From Gammaproteobacteria bacterium (lineage in GTDB: Bacteria; Pseudomonadota; Gammaproteobacteria; Pseudomonadales; Azotimanducaceae), in the NCBI GenBank assembly GCA_026706385.1, contig JAPOYV010000046.1:1-64000 (forward strand): a stretch of DNA of 64,000 bases. Reading direction: 5' to 3'. The position numbers were made by a program, and so were the translations under genes. The notes under the pieces were generated by a model, which saw only the letters and a program-made list of their open reading frames with translations, was not told the origin of the DNA and ran no database searches. Below are positions 26,082-35,539 of the stretch, one piece after another; position 1 is the first letter of the stretch, and each line of letters opens with the position of its first letter.

Positions 26082-27017
26082 TCAACCGTCCGAAACCCGA
26101 AACGCGTAGCTCCCTTCGATAGCGTCGTGGAATGTGCGGAACAGCTCACCGACCTGCCGGAGGTCGCCGGACCCGCAGTCATGCAACTGTTCGTCGAGTC
26201 GGTTCAGGATGGCGAGCGGTCTCTTCCCAAGCCCGTCGGACGGCGTAGGGCCGATCACGTCCAGATTTCCCCGCAGCCGCTCCAGGCAGAAGCGCAGCGA
26301 GTACGGCAGATCGCCTTCGTACAAGAGCAGGCCGACGACGGCGCTCTCCTCGAAAACAGTGCCGCATTCGCGCCCATAGGCCTCGAACGCGTTGCAGGCC
26401 CGCAGCAGCACCGGCCACTCGCCGCCGTTCTCGCGACCTGCCGCATCGCCGCAGTGCGCCACGAGCATGGAGACCACGAGCTGCGCACGCTCGACGTATC
26501 GGCCGAGCTGCATGAAGGACCAATCGGTGCCGCGGCGCATCGACGAGTCGCAGATCCCGTGGAACCGCTGGATACCCTCGGCGACATCCCGGTACAGCAG
26601 TTCGGGCTCGCGCTTCCAGATCTCGACCAGCCGAGTCTGGCCGAGCGCCAGGTACTCGCGGTTGAGGCTCGACCAGATTCCGGGACCGATGGCGCTGCGC
26701 ACCTCCCGCGCGTTCTCGCGGGCGGCCGCGAGGCAGTTCGCGATCGCCGCCGGATTGCCTTCCTCGAAAGTCAGAATGTCGGTCAGCGTGTAGCCGTCCA
26801 CGAACAGGAAGTCGTCGTCCTCCATATTGCCGAGCGACTCGGACTCCGGCGGGTCGTTGCCGATGCCCGCGAAGAGCAGCCGCCATCCTGCGGCGACTTC
26901 CACCGCCGTGCCAACGGGCAGCCGCTGAATCTGCAGGCCGACCAGTCGCGCGGTGAACTCCGCTCGTTCCAGGTAACGGGCCATCCAGTACAGGCTGTCC
27001 GCGACCCGCGCTAGCAC
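26082..27017 (-). CDS. Alpha-E domain protein
   Basis: 311 aa from GTG 27017, overlapping the ATP-grasp stop by 7 bp. LARVADSLYWMARYLERAEFTARLV is the family's N-terminal helix. Helical throughout, with a second internal YVERAQLVVSML echo at about 190-205. Alpha-E proteins are almost always encoded beside circularly permuted ATP-grasp enzymes, as here; function is unproven, with peptide or amide synthesis suspected from the ATP-grasp partner. The transglutaminase gene often found with them is not present. Confidence 0.88.
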   Translation of the reverse strand: MLARVADSLYWMARYLERAEFTARLVGLQIQRLPVGTAVEVAAGWRLLFAGIGNDPPESESLGNMEDDDFLFVDGYTLTDILTFEEGNPAAIANCLAAARENAREVRSAIGPGIWSSLNREYLALGQTRLVEIWKREPELLYRDVAEGIQRFHGICDSSMRRGTDWSFMQLGRYVERAQLVVSMLVAHCGDAAGRENGGEWPVLLRACNAFEAYGRECGTVFEESAVVGLLLYEGDLPYSLRFCLERLRGNLDVIGPTPSDGLGKRPLAILNRLDEQLHDCGSGDLRQVGELFRTFHDAIEGSYAFRVSDG

Positions 27018-28480
27018 GCGTCGTCCTCGACGACCCACGCGTCTTTCGCGCCGCCGCCCTGGCTGGAGTTGACCACGAGATTCCCCTTGCGCAGCGCGAC
27101 ACGGCACAGCCCGCCGGGCACGACGCGGGTCTCCGCCCCGTGCAGCACGAACGGCCGGAGGTCGACGTGGCGCGGTTCGAGCCGGCCGTCGATGAGACAC
27201 GGCGCGCACGACAGGTCCAGGGTCGGCTGCGAGATGTAGTTCGCCGGCCGCGCGCGGATCTTCTCGGCGAAGGCGTCGCGCTCCGCGCGACTGGCGTGGC
27301 GGCCAACGAGCATGTCGTAGCCGCCCGACTCGCCCACCGCCTTGACCACCAAATCGTCCAGGTGTTCGAGGGTGTAGGCGAGGCCGGCCGGTTCCCGGCA
27401 CAGGTGCGTCTCCACGTTCGCGAGAATGGGATCCTCACCGAGGTAGTAGCGGATGATGCGGGGCACGAAAGCGTAGACGGACTTGTCATCCGCCACCCCG
27501 GTGCCGGGCGCATTGGCCATGGCCAGGTTGCCTTTGCGGTACACGTCGAAGAGCCCCGGCACGCCAAGCACCGAGTCGGCCCGGAAGGCGCGCGGGTCGA
27601 TGAAGTCGTCGTCGAGACGCCGGTACAGCACGTCGATGGGGCGCAGCCCGTGCGTGGTGCGCATGTGCAGGCGGTCGTCGCGAACGACCAGGTCGCTGCC
27701 TCGCACCAGTTCGATGTCCATCTCGGAAGCGAGGAACGCGTGCTCGTAGTAGGCCGAGTTGTAGATGCCAGGGGTCAGCAGCGCCACAGTCGGCGACTCG
27801 ACTTGCGGAGCCAAGGATTGCAGCGCACGCAGGAGTTCCGACGGGTACTGTTCGACGGGACGTACGCGGGAGCTGCGGAACGCACGCGGCCAGGCGCGGC
27901 GTATGGCCTGGCGGCAGGCCAGCATGTACGACACGCCGGAAGGCACCCGCATGTTGTCTTCGAGGACCATGAAGCCGTCGTGGGTGCGGACGATGTCGCT
28001 TCCGCAGACCGAGACGTAGGCGTCGAGGGGAACTCCGACGCCCTCCATTTCTGGCCTGTAGTTCGGGCAGCCGCGCACGAGATCCTCCGGGACCACGCCG
28101 TCGCGCAGGATCAATCCCCTGCCGTAGACGTCCGCGAGGAAGAGGTTCAGAGCCTGAACGCGCTGAACGAGGCCCCGCTCGATGAACTCCCATTCACTCG
28201 CCGGGACCAGCCTCGGTAGGCAGTCGACCGGGAAGACGCGTTCGATGGACTCGTCGCCGCCGTAGACGGTGAAGGTGATCCCCTCGTGCAGCAACGCCCG
28301 ATTCACCCGACTCTGGAGGCTGCCGAGTTCGACCGGGGGAAGGTCCGACAGTGCTCGGAGCAACGCCTCGCAGTACGGTCGCGGGCGTTCGCGCGCCGCG
28401 AACATCTCGTCGAAGTACCGCTCGTCGAAGGCGTAGCCGTCAAGCAACGCGGGGCGGGCAATGCCCGTCTGGTCAGGCAT
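27011..28480 (-). CDS. Circularly permuted ATP-grasp protein
   Basis: 489 aa from ATG 28480. Recognised by FTVYGGDESIERVFPVDCLPR, ADVYGRGLILRDGVVPEDLV, VLEDNMRVPSGVSYML, then RRLDDDFIDPRAFR and VVKAVGESGGYDMLVG, the hallmark segments of the DUF404/DUF407 (type 2) ATP-grasp group. These are presumed carboxylate-amine ligases. The C-terminus (GGLCRVALRKGNLVVNSSQGGGAKDAWVV) is typical. Coupled by overlap to the alpha-E gene; 37 nt after the PhyH-family gene. Confidence 0.92.
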   Translation of the reverse strand: MPDQTGIARPALLDGYAFDERYFDEMFAARERPRPYCEALLRALSDLPPVELGSLQSRVNRALLHEGITFTVYGGDESIERVFPVDCLPRLVPASEWEFIERGLVQRVQALNLFLADVYGRGLILRDGVVPEDLVRGCPNYRPEMEGVGVPLDAYVSVCGSDIVRTHDGFMVLEDNMRVPSGVSYMLACRQAIRRAWPRAFRSSRVRPVEQYPSELLRALQSLAPQVESPTVALLTPGIYNSAYYEHAFLASEMDIELVRGSDLVVRDDRLHMRTTHGLRPIDVLYRRLDDDFIDPRAFRADSVLGVPGLFDVYRKGNLAMANAPGTGVADDKSVYAFVPRIIRYYLGEDPILANVETHLCREPAGLAYTLEHLDDLVVKAVGESGGYDMLVGRHASRAERDAFAEKIRARPANYISQPTLDLSCAPCLIDGRLEPRHVDLRPFVLHGAETRVVPGGLCRVALRKGNLVVNSSQGGGAKDAWVVEDDAC

Positions 28481-28517
28481 CGACGGCACCGCTGTTGGGG
28501 TCGGCGTACAAGAGGAA

Positions 28518-29906
28518 CTACGCCGAGGCTTCCTGCGGCACCTCCACCGGCGGCAGGCGCCCCGAGGCATACGTCGGGCTGGCCGGGAACTCCAGGCGCA
28601 CGGGGTAACGGCCCCCTTGGTTCGCCCTCTCCCGCTCGACGGTTTCCCTCATGCCATCCCATTGCGACCACATGTCGCAGAGGTGATCGATGGTCATCTG
28701 ATACGGGTTGTAGCGCCCGTAGTCGAACGTTGCCGCCGTGGCGTCAGCCAGGCGGTCGTTCTGGTCGCGGGTGCCGTGAAGCCACCGTGGATCGCCTTCG
28801 TAGGGGTTGGTCGGGCGGAAGCGGCGTACGCGGTAGTAGGCCGAGTAGCGGGTGTGCCGGGAGTGGTTGGCGGTGCCCGCGTGGGGCAAGCCATGGAGGA
28901 GCACGACCGCGTCGCCTTCCTCGAGCACCACCGGAGCGATCCACGTGTACGGCTTGCCGCGACCGTCGCGCCAACCCGCGACATCGACCAAGCCGCCGTG
29001 GCGGGCCTGCGGTGGCTGCAGCAACGGCGCTGGCATGCCCATCCGGGGCGTGCCGCGTGCGACGGATGCGGGGTCCACGCGCGGCCAGCCTGGGCCTTCG
29101 TAGCCGATGGGGCCGCCGGCGTCGCGCTGCATGCGGAAGAACTGCTCCATGTCGTGATGGAAACCGCGTCGCACGCCGAGTTGTCCGCAGCCCATCCGCG
29201 TCTGGTCACTGAAGGCGATGCCGACGAACGCCGTGAAACTGCCGAGGGTGAGCGTTCGCTCCGGGTCCAGGTAGAACGGCGTTCCCATCGGGTTGTGGGC
29301 GGTGTGGTCGAGGTGGCTCATGTAGCGGTGCATCGCCTCGGGGTCCCGCGGATCCTTGCCGAGCGCCACGATGTCGTCGATGCTCTGCGGGTAGTACTGC
29401 GGCGGCGGCGCCATCATGCCGTCGATGTGGCCCATCTCGCCCTGGTCGCCGCCAACGAACCCGCCGTCGTCGGCACCGGGCGTGTTGTGGGCGTCGCAGG
29501 CGATGATTGGCGAGAACGGCCCGATGAGCTCCCGGAGGCACTCGCCGAGCCGGCTGCCTTCGAACATGTTCACGAATCCTTGCTGGCACTGCGGCGTGGT
29601 CGCGAAGAACTGGAACCCCCGCTGGAAGTCGGTCGTCCCGCCGCTCGCGCGCAAGGCGTGAACCCGCTCGCGCGCGTCGCGGGTCAATTCCAGCGGCACC
29701 GCGGCCTTGATGACCAGGAAGCCCTCCCGGTAGAGGCTGGTCTTCTGCTCTTCGGTGATTTCAAGCCGGCGGCCGATCCGCGCCGGCAACGGCCTCGGGT
29801 TGATGCCGGCGCGGACCTCGGGAAAGTGCGCGTAGTCCGGCGGCGGACCGTTCCTCGCGAGCTCCCAGCTCACGCTGCCAGCAACGTCGTTGACGGGGTC
29901 CCCCAT
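28518..29906 (-). CDS. Phytanoyl-CoA dioxygenase (PhyH) family protein
   Basis: 462 aa, longer than the usual ~290. Fe(II)/2-oxoglutarate oxygenase fold: GFLVIKAAVPLEL at the start of the core, the H-x-D iron motif in GHIDGMM (about 153-157), the distal His in LLHGLPHAGTANHS and the 2-oxoglutarate Arg in HTRYSAYYRVRRF. A ~90-residue insertion lies between the motifs. Substrate unknown. It is followed within 37 nt by the ATP-grasp gene, so hydroxylation and ligation may act in one pathway; that is inference. Confidence 0.88.
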   Translation of the reverse strand: MGDPVNDVAGSVSWELARNGPPPDYAHFPEVRAGINPRPLPARIGRRLEITEEQKTSLYREGFLVIKAAVPLELTRDARERVHALRASGGTTDFQRGFQFFATTPQCQQGFVNMFEGSRLGECLRELIGPFSPIIACDAHNTPGADDGGFVGGDQGEMGHIDGMMAPPPQYYPQSIDDIVALGKDPRDPEAMHRYMSHLDHTAHNPMGTPFYLDPERTLTLGSFTAFVGIAFSDQTRMGCGQLGVRRGFHHDMEQFFRMQRDAGGPIGYEGPGWPRVDPASVARGTPRMGMPAPLLQPPQARHGGLVDVAGWRDGRGKPYTWIAPVVLEEGDAVVLLHGLPHAGTANHSRHTRYSAYYRVRRFRPTNPYEGDPRWLHGTRDQNDRLADATAATFDYGRYNPYQMTIDHLCDMWSQWDGMRETVERERANQGGRYPVRLEFPASPTYASGRLPPVEVPQEASA

Positions 29907-29975
29907 ACGCCTTGAGCCGACGGCGGCTCATTCGCTGCACGTTCTATGGAGTGTGTAGCAAAACGCCCAGTGGAG

Positions 29976-30698
29976 CTACAGCGGGCGAACCCCAAGGATT
30001 TCCAGCACATCTCCGAGGGGTTCGAAGCCACGAATCTCGACGGCGCGTCCCACATCCGGGCAAGCCAGGCGGTAACGGTTGAGCCACACCGCGGCCATAC
30101 CGCTTCCGAGCGCGCCGAGGACGTCGTTCTCCCAGGAATCCCCGATCATCGTTGCGCGGGGCGGTGCCACGCCGAGCCGCGTGAGGGCGAACGCGAAGAT
30201 CGCCGGATCCGGCTTGGTGGCACCCACCTCTTCGGAAATCGCCAGGGCGTCGAGGTCGTCGGGACGGATGCCGAAGCGCTCGAGCTTGCCCCGCTGGCGC
30301 GCCGACGGACCGTTGGTGACGACCCCGATCTTCACCCGTCCGCGCAAGACATCGAGCAACTCGCGAACGCCCGGCACCAGGCGCGCGTTCGACTGCTGTG
30401 CATGCGCGTAGGCAGCGGCCGCTTGCGCAACTGTCTTTTCGTTGGGCTGAAGGCCGTGCCGCTGGCAGATGCCGCGTATGCGCTCGACGCGGGCCGCGTT
30501 GTCGGACAGGCCTCCGCCGAGGGTGCGCAGATAGTTGGCGTGGAGTTGCTCGTCGTGGACCAGTTCCAGCTCTTCGAGCGGTACTCGCGCCAGCGCGGGG
30601 AGCAACGCTTGGACGGCGCGCAGACCGTGTCGACGCGAATACTGGAAATCGACGAGCGTGTCGTCGAGGTCGAAGAGGACGGCGTGCGTATCGCTCAT
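29976..30698 (-). CDS. HAD-superfamily phosphatase, YjjG-like
   Basis: 240 aa. HAD motifs: I, FDLDDTLVD (nucleophile and acid/base Asp at residues 10 and 12); II, VVTNG (126-130); III, Lys in ATKPDP; IV, MIGDSWENDV. The helical C1 cap and overall length match the YjjG/pyrimidine 5'-nucleotidase branch. Likely dephosphorylates a small metabolite such as a nucleotide. No operon partner evident. Confidence 0.88.
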   Translation of the reverse strand: MSDTHAVLFDLDDTLVDFQYSRRHGLRAVQALLPALARVPLEELELVHDEQLHANYLRTLGGGLSDNAARVERIRGICQRHGLQPNEKTVAQAAAAYAHAQQSNARLVPGVRELLDVLRGRVKIGVVTNGPSARQRGKLERFGIRPDDLDALAISEEVGATKPDPAIFAFALTRLGVAPPRATMIGDSWENDVLGALGSGMAAVWLNRYRLACPDVGRAVEIRGFEPLGDVLEILGVRPL

Positions 30699-30785
30699 GG
30701 GCTGCCATCAACACACGGACGGGCGATCACCGCCAAGCCGCGACGGACCGGCACGTCGTGACGTCGATAGCGACGTGATGCATCC

Positions 30786-30893
30786 ATGGTCAGGGTCCAG
30801 ATCCAACTCACGGAAATGCAAGCCGAGTCATTGAAGGAACGCGCAAGGCAGGAAACCGTTCAGTCGCGGACCTCGTCACACCGAGCAACGCGT
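30786..30893 (+). pseudogene. Ribbon-helix-helix antitoxin stub
   Basis: MVRVQIQLTEMQAESLKERA followed by RQE is the start of a common RHH antitoxin. The expected SVADLV-type second helix is found in the +1 frame right afterwards (TCAGTCGCGGACCTCGTC, about 30859-30876), so a frameshift is present. The sequence then breaks off at the convergent carboxylesterase stop. No toxin gene follows. Confidence 0.55.
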
Positions 30894-30894
30894 G

Positions 30895-32511
30895 TCATCG
30901 GTCGCCCAAGACGCTTTCCCAGAGCTTCCGCTCCTCCCGGTTCAGATCCGCCTCGAGGCGCGGGTTGGCGTCGAGAACCAGGGTCCGCCTGTTCTCGGCG
31001 TCGTACCGCGGCCAGTATGGCAAGCCCGCACCGTTGGGCTCGCCCGTTCTGGCGAAGGCGATGATCGTGTCCGACCACCGCTGCGACAGGTCGCGCACGA
31101 CGGGGTCTTCGGGGTCGTGGAACACGAGCGCGCCGGGGTCGTCGCTGTTGAAGCGGTTGAAGGTGAAGGGAATCTCGGCGCCGTGGGTTGCGCCGACGTC
31201 GTGGCCGAGGAAGTCCACCGTGGTCGGCAGGTCGAAGCGGTAGAGCCAGCCGCCGGGCCCAGCCGCCGTGGCCTGCGCGGCACTCCCCATCGCCGCCTTG
31301 AGGAACATCGCGCCCCAGATGTGCTCCTGGATCTGCTTCGCATCCGCGTCCGGATAGCGGGCCTTGAGGGCGGCGAGGTAAGGTGCCGGGTCAGAGCCTG
31401 CCATGACGGCCCCGGCTAGCCCCGGATTCATCGCGGCCATCATCTGTTCGGCCGCCACGCCCTCGGGCGCGAACGCCGCGAACAGGGCGGTGAAGAACGT
31501 GCCTTCGTCGCGATTCGTGCCCGCTATCAGCGGCACACCGCGCGCGCCTCGTTCGGCGATCGCGGCATCGGTGGCACGGGTCACAACCGTCCCATCGACC
31601 CCGGCCGTGACGCCGGGCAACGCGGTCTGTACCGCGAATAGCTCATCGGCGGTCATCGCGTGGAGCGTCTCGACGACGCGCTCCCGCCCCTCGCCAAGAT
31701 GCGCCAAGAGCGCGGGCAGGAGATCCGTCGGCGGCTGGTCGGCGGTGCCCGGGCTGTGCGCAATGGCCTTGTGGTAGAGCCCGTCGGCCGCTGGCGTGGC
31801 CAGGAGGGCGTGTACCGAATGGCCGCCCGCGGACTCGCCGAAGATCGTGATATTGCGGGGGTCGCCGCCGTAGTCCGCGATGTTGTCGCGCACCCATTCG
31901 AGGGCGAGCACCTGGTCGCGGATCCCGTTCGAGGCCGAGCCCGCGAACTGCTCGCCCAGCGAGCCGAGGCCGAGGAAACCGAAGAGGCCCAGGCGGTAGT
32001 TGATGGTGACGACGACAACGTCGCCCTGGCCGGCGAGCATCGAGCCGTTGTACTCGTTGGCCGAACCGTTCACGAAGCCACCGCCATGAATCCAGAACAG
32101 CACCGGGCGTCCGGCGCCCGTCACGGCCGGCGTGACGATGTTCAGGAAGAGGCAGTCCTCGCTCGTCGGTGTGCCCGGCGGCGCGCCCGGCAAGGCCGTG
32201 TCGGGCTGGGTGCAGCGATTCGGGAACCGGGTGGCTTCCAGCGTTCCCTGCCATGGTCCTGAAGCAAGCGGTGCCAGGAAGCGCCGTTCCCCCACCGGCG
32301 GCTCTGCGTAGCGCACGCCGCGGAAGTGCAGCACGCCCGCTTCGCGCACGCCGCGAATCTGGCCGAGGCTCGTCGCGACGATGACAGAGTCGCCCACATC
32401 ATCCATTTCCGTCTCCTCCTCCGGGGCTTCGACCGGCTGACAGCCCACGACGACCGCCCACGAGAACGCGGCGGCGACCATGCGTAATCTATGCTGGATT
32501 TCGGGAATCAT
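30895..32511 (-). CDS. Carboxylesterase type B, lipoprotein
   Basis: 538 aa from ATG 32511, with GAG 8 nt upstream. The signal sequence ends in a lipobox-like VVVGC, Cys24, so the mature enzyme is likely lipid-anchored. Alpha/beta hydrolase: oxyanion GGGFVNG, nucleophile Ser in FGESAGGHS (about 208-216), acid in TNRDEG, catalytic His in GATHGAEIPF. FRGVRYAEPP and SEDCLFLNIVTP confirm the type B family. Natural substrate unknown. Confidence 0.93.
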   Translation of the reverse strand: MIPEIQHRLRMVAAAFSWAVVVGCQPVEAPEEETEMDDVGDSVIVATSLGQIRGVREAGVLHFRGVRYAEPPVGERRFLAPLASGPWQGTLEATRFPNRCTQPDTALPGAPPGTPTSEDCLFLNIVTPAVTGAGRPVLFWIHGGGFVNGSANEYNGSMLAGQGDVVVVTINYRLGLFGFLGLGSLGEQFAGSASNGIRDQVLALEWVRDNIADYGGDPRNITIFGESAGGHSVHALLATPAADGLYHKAIAHSPGTADQPPTDLLPALLAHLGEGRERVVETLHAMTADELFAVQTALPGVTAGVDGTVVTRATDAAIAERGARGVPLIAGTNRDEGTFFTALFAAFAPEGVAAEQMMAAMNPGLAGAVMAGSDPAPYLAALKARYPDADAKQIQEHIWGAMFLKAAMGSAAQATAAGPGGWLYRFDLPTTVDFLGHDVGATHGAEIPFTFNRFNSDDPGALVFHDPEDPVVRDLSQRWSDTIIAFARTGEPNGAGLPYWPRYDAENRRTLVLDANPRLEADLNREERKLWESVLGDR

Positions 32512-32603
32512 GCACATAACTCTTTTAAAATCAATAGGTAGAGACGCCATTGCGAGCCGTAACCCTTTCCTGCGAGGGGCATCGCGCTCCCCGGCTGAGG
32601 GCT

Positions 32604-33500
32604 CTACGCGCGCTCGGCCCAACAGTAGCGTGCGACGTCGGCGTGCGTCGCGAACCAAACCCCGGCGTGCGAACGGATGTGACGGATGAGTTCATCCAAG
32701 ACCTGGATGCGCGACCGGTGGCCGATGATGTGCGGGTGCATCGTCAGCAGGGACAGCCCGCCCTCGGCATAGGCGCCGTCGAACTCGCGCCGGAACACCT
32801 CGAGCACGCCGGACGGCGAGGTATGGGGTCGGAGCCCGCCGAATCGGTCCATCGCCCAGTAGGGATAGTCGTCGCGGATCCATTCCACCGGCAGTTCCAC
32901 CACGCCGGTCGGCTCATTGTCCTCGAGGAGCTCGTAGGGATCGTCGTCGGCCATCAGCGACGAGTCGTAGGCGAGCCCCATCTCCCGCGTGATGGCGAGG
33001 GTGTGCGCCGAGAAGTCCCACGACGGCGTCCGGATGCCCACCGGGCGGGAGCCCACGATCTCCTCGAGCTTGTCGGCGGCGCGCATCTGCAGATCCCGCT
33101 CGTCCTCGGGCGGCAGCTCGGCGTTGCGCTCGTGGATCCAGGAGTGGATGCCGATCTCGTGGCCGGCGCCGACCACCGCGCGTTGTTCGTCCGGGTACAG
33201 CATCGCGGTCACCGCAGGCACGAAGAACGTGGCCGGTACGGCGTATCGGTCGAGCAACCGAAGAATCCGCGGCACGCCGGCGCGGGCCCCGTACTCGCCC
33301 TGACTGAGCCGGCCCGGGGAAGCCTCGCCGGCGCGCAGGGTCAAGGTCTCGTGATCCGAGTCGAAGGACAGCGCGACCGCGCAACGGGCGCCGTCCTGCC
33401 ACGTGGCCGGCTTCAACGACCGCCCGGCGCGCACCTTTTCCACGATCGGCCGCCAGCGTGCCTCGGGCCAAGTCCAGGGCTCATCGGGAGGCGTCGTCAT
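32604..33500 (-). CDS. Polysaccharide deacetylase family protein
   Basis: 298 aa from ATG 33500. NodB homology domain: AVALSFDSDHET (catalytic and metal Asp), HEIGIHSWIH (metal His pair), GIRTPSWDFS and a C-terminal LLTMHPHIIGHRSR. The sequence type is that of the PgdA/HpPgdA-PuuE group, which lack a signal peptide and act on peptidoglycan or small amides. Its ATG is 7 nt past the tadA stop, making it the fourth gene of guaB-guaA-tadA. Confidence 0.9.
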   Translation of the reverse strand: MTTPPDEPWTWPEARWRPIVEKVRAGRSLKPATWQDGARCAVALSFDSDHETLTLRAGEASPGRLSQGEYGARAGVPRILRLLDRYAVPATFFVPAVTAMLYPDEQRAVVGAGHEIGIHSWIHERNAELPPEDERDLQMRAADKLEEIVGSRPVGIRTPSWDFSAHTLAITREMGLAYDSSLMADDDPYELLEDNEPTGVVELPVEWIRDDYPYWAMDRFGGLRPHTSPSGVLEVFRREFDGAYAEGGLSLLTMHPHIIGHRSRIQVLDELIRHIRSHAGVWFATHADVARYCWAERA

Positions 33501-33507
33501 CGGTCCA

Positions 33508-33978
33508 TCAGCCATTCGATCGGCGAGCCGCGAAGAAGGTCTGCAGCAAGGCCGCGGACTCCTCGGCAAGAACGCCGCCGGACACGGCCACGCGGTGGTT
33601 CAGACCCTCGGCGCAAAGCGCTCGACCGTTGCTCACCACGGCACCGGCCTTCGGCTCCAGCGCCCCGAAGACCAAGCGGGCGATCCGCGCGTGAACGAGA
33701 GCGCCCGCGCACATCAGGCACGGTTCCACGGTGGCGTAGAGGTCTGCCCCGGGCAGCCGGTAGTTTCCGACCGCACTTGCGGCAGCCCGTAGGGCGACGA
33801 TTTCGGCATGGGCGGTGGGGTCGTTGCTGCCGATCGGCTGGTTGTGCCCCGCCCCCAGCAGCAAGCCGTCGCGGACCACCACCGCGCCCACGGGGACTTC
33901 GCCCCCGGCTGCCGCCTTTTCGGCCAAGGCCAGCGCCGCGTGCATCCAACGCTCGTCGTCGCGTGCCTGCGGACTCAT
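33508..33978 (-). CDS. tadA: tRNA-specific adenosine deaminase
   Basis: 156 aa. Deaminates A34 to inosine in tRNA-Arg(ACG). Zinc site H57-A-E59 (TAHAEI) and P86-C87-x2-C90 (EPCLMCAGA), with Glu59 the proton shuttle. The ATG at 33978 overlaps the guaA stop by 4 bp; the long upstream in-frame extension is antisense-like shadow within guaA. Confidence 0.95.
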   Translation of the reverse strand: MSPQARDDERWMHAALALAEKAAAGGEVPVGAVVVRDGLLLGAGHNQPIGSNDPTAHAEIVALRAAASAVGNYRLPGADLYATVEPCLMCAGALVHARIARLVFGALEPKAGAVVSNGRALCAEGLNHRVAVSGGVLAEESAALLQTFFAARRSNG

Positions 33979-35522
33979 TCCCACTCGATGGTTCCGGGCG
34001 GCTTGCTCGTCACGTCGTAGACCACGCGCGACACGCCCGGCAGTTCGTTGACGATGCGGTTGCTGACGCGGGCGATGAGATCGTGCGGCAGTTCGGCCCA
34101 TCCGGCGGTCATGAAGTCGGTCGTGACAACGGCGCGCAAGGCGATCACGTGGGCATAGCGCCGCGCGTCGCCGACCACGCCGACCGACTTCACTGGCAGG
34201 AAGACGGCGAACGCCTGGGCAACCCGGTCGTACCAGCCGGTCCGGCGCAGCTCGTCGATGTAGATGGCGTCCGCCTCGCGCAGCACGTCGAGGTATTCGG
34301 GGCGGATCTCCCCCAGGACGCGGACGGCGAGACCCGGTCCCGGGAACGGATGCCGATGCACCAGGCGTTCGGGCAGACCGAGTTCCAGGCCCACGGCGCG
34401 CACCTCGTCCTTGAAGAGGTCGCGCAACGGCTCGATCAATTCGAGGTGCATGCGCTCCGGCAGGCCGCCGACGTTGTGGTGCGACTTGATGACGTGCGCC
34501 TTGCCGAAGCGGGAAGCGGCCGACTCGATGACGTCCGGGTAGATCGTGCCCTGGGCCAGCCACTCCACGCCGGGAATCGCCGATGCGGCCCGTTCGAATA
34601 CGCGGATGAACGTGTTGCCGATGGCCTTGCGCTTCGCCTCCGGGTCGGCAACCCCGGCCAACGCGGAAAGAAACTCGTCCGCAGCGTCGACGGTGACCAG
34701 GTTGATCGGCAGCGCATTGGACGGGCCGAACGCCGCCTGCACCTCTGCGACCTCGTCCTTGCGGAGCAGCCCGTTGTCCACGAAGACGCACGTCAACTGA
34801 TCGCCGATCGCACGCGACAGCAGCGCAGCGACAACACTGGAGTCGACACCGCCCGAGAGACCCAGGATGACGCGTCCCGTGCCCACGCGTTCGCGCACCG
34901 CAGCGACGGCGCGGTGGGCGATGTTCGCGGCGGTCCAGTCGCCCCGACAACCCGCGACGTCGTGCACGAAGCGGCGGATGATCTCCCCGCCGCGGGCCGT
35001 GTGGGTCACTTCCGGGTGGAATTGGAGGCCGTACAGGTGGCGAACCGGATCGGCCATGGCGGCGATCGGGGCGTTGTCGCTCGCCGCGGTGCCGACGAAG
35101 CCTGGCGGCAGGGCCGTGACCCGGTCGCCGTGACTCATCCAGACGTCGAGCGCGTCGCCCAGTCCAGCCAGAAGACCCTGGTCCGCCACGCGGATGCTCG
35201 CATGGCCGAATTCGCGCTGCATCGATCCGGCCACGGCACCGCCGAGTTGCGAGGCCATGGCCTGCATGCCGTAGCAGATGCCGAGCACCGGCACGCCGAG
35301 GTCGAAGACGGCGTCGGGAATCCGCGGCGTCCAACCCTCTGTCACAGTTTCCGGGCCGCCGGACAGGATCGCACCGCTCGGTGCGAAATCCCGGATCGCG
35401 TCGTCGCCGATGTCGAACGGATGGATCTCGCAGTAGACGCCTTGCTCGCGCACGCGGCGTGCGATGAGCTGGGTGTACTGCGAGCCGAAGTCGACGACCA
35501 GGATGCGGTCGCCAACAGCCAT
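33975..35522 (-). CDS. guaA: GMP synthase (glutamine-hydrolysing)
   Basis: 515 aa from ATG 35522 ([18 protein letters not shown]). Aminates XMP to GMP. Class I amidotransferase: C83 in GICYGMQ, H/E in FHPEVTHT. The ATP-pyrophosphatase domain has the PP-loop LSGGVDSS (about 222-229), and the C-terminal dimerisation domain ends PPGTIEWE, the invariant tail. The extra upstream in-frame codons overlap guaB and are not used. Begins 17 nt after guaB. Confidence 0.97.
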   Translation of the reverse strand: MAVGDRILVVDFGSQYTQLIARRVREQGVYCEIHPFDIGDDAIRDFAPSGAILSGGPETVTEGWTPRIPDAVFDLGVPVLGICYGMQAMASQLGGAVAGSMQREFGHASIRVADQGLLAGLGDALDVWMSHGDRVTALPPGFVGTAASDNAPIAAMADPVRHLYGLQFHPEVTHTARGGEIIRRFVHDVAGCRGDWTAANIAHRAVAAVRERVGTGRVILGLSGGVDSSVVAALLSRAIGDQLTCVFVDNGLLRKDEVAEVQAAFGPSNALPINLVTVDAADEFLSALAGVADPEAKRKAIGNTFIRVFERAASAIPGVEWLAQGTIYPDVIESAASRFGKAHVIKSHHNVGGLPERMHLELIEPLRDLFKDEVRAVGLELGLPERLVHRHPFPGPGLAVRVLGEIRPEYLDVLREADAIYIDELRRTGWYDRVAQAFAVFLPVKSVGVVGDARRYAHVIALRAVVTTDFMTAGWAELPHDLIARVSNRIVNELPGVSRVVYDVTSKPPGTIEWE

Positions 35523-35539
35523 CGTCTCAGCCACGTTGG

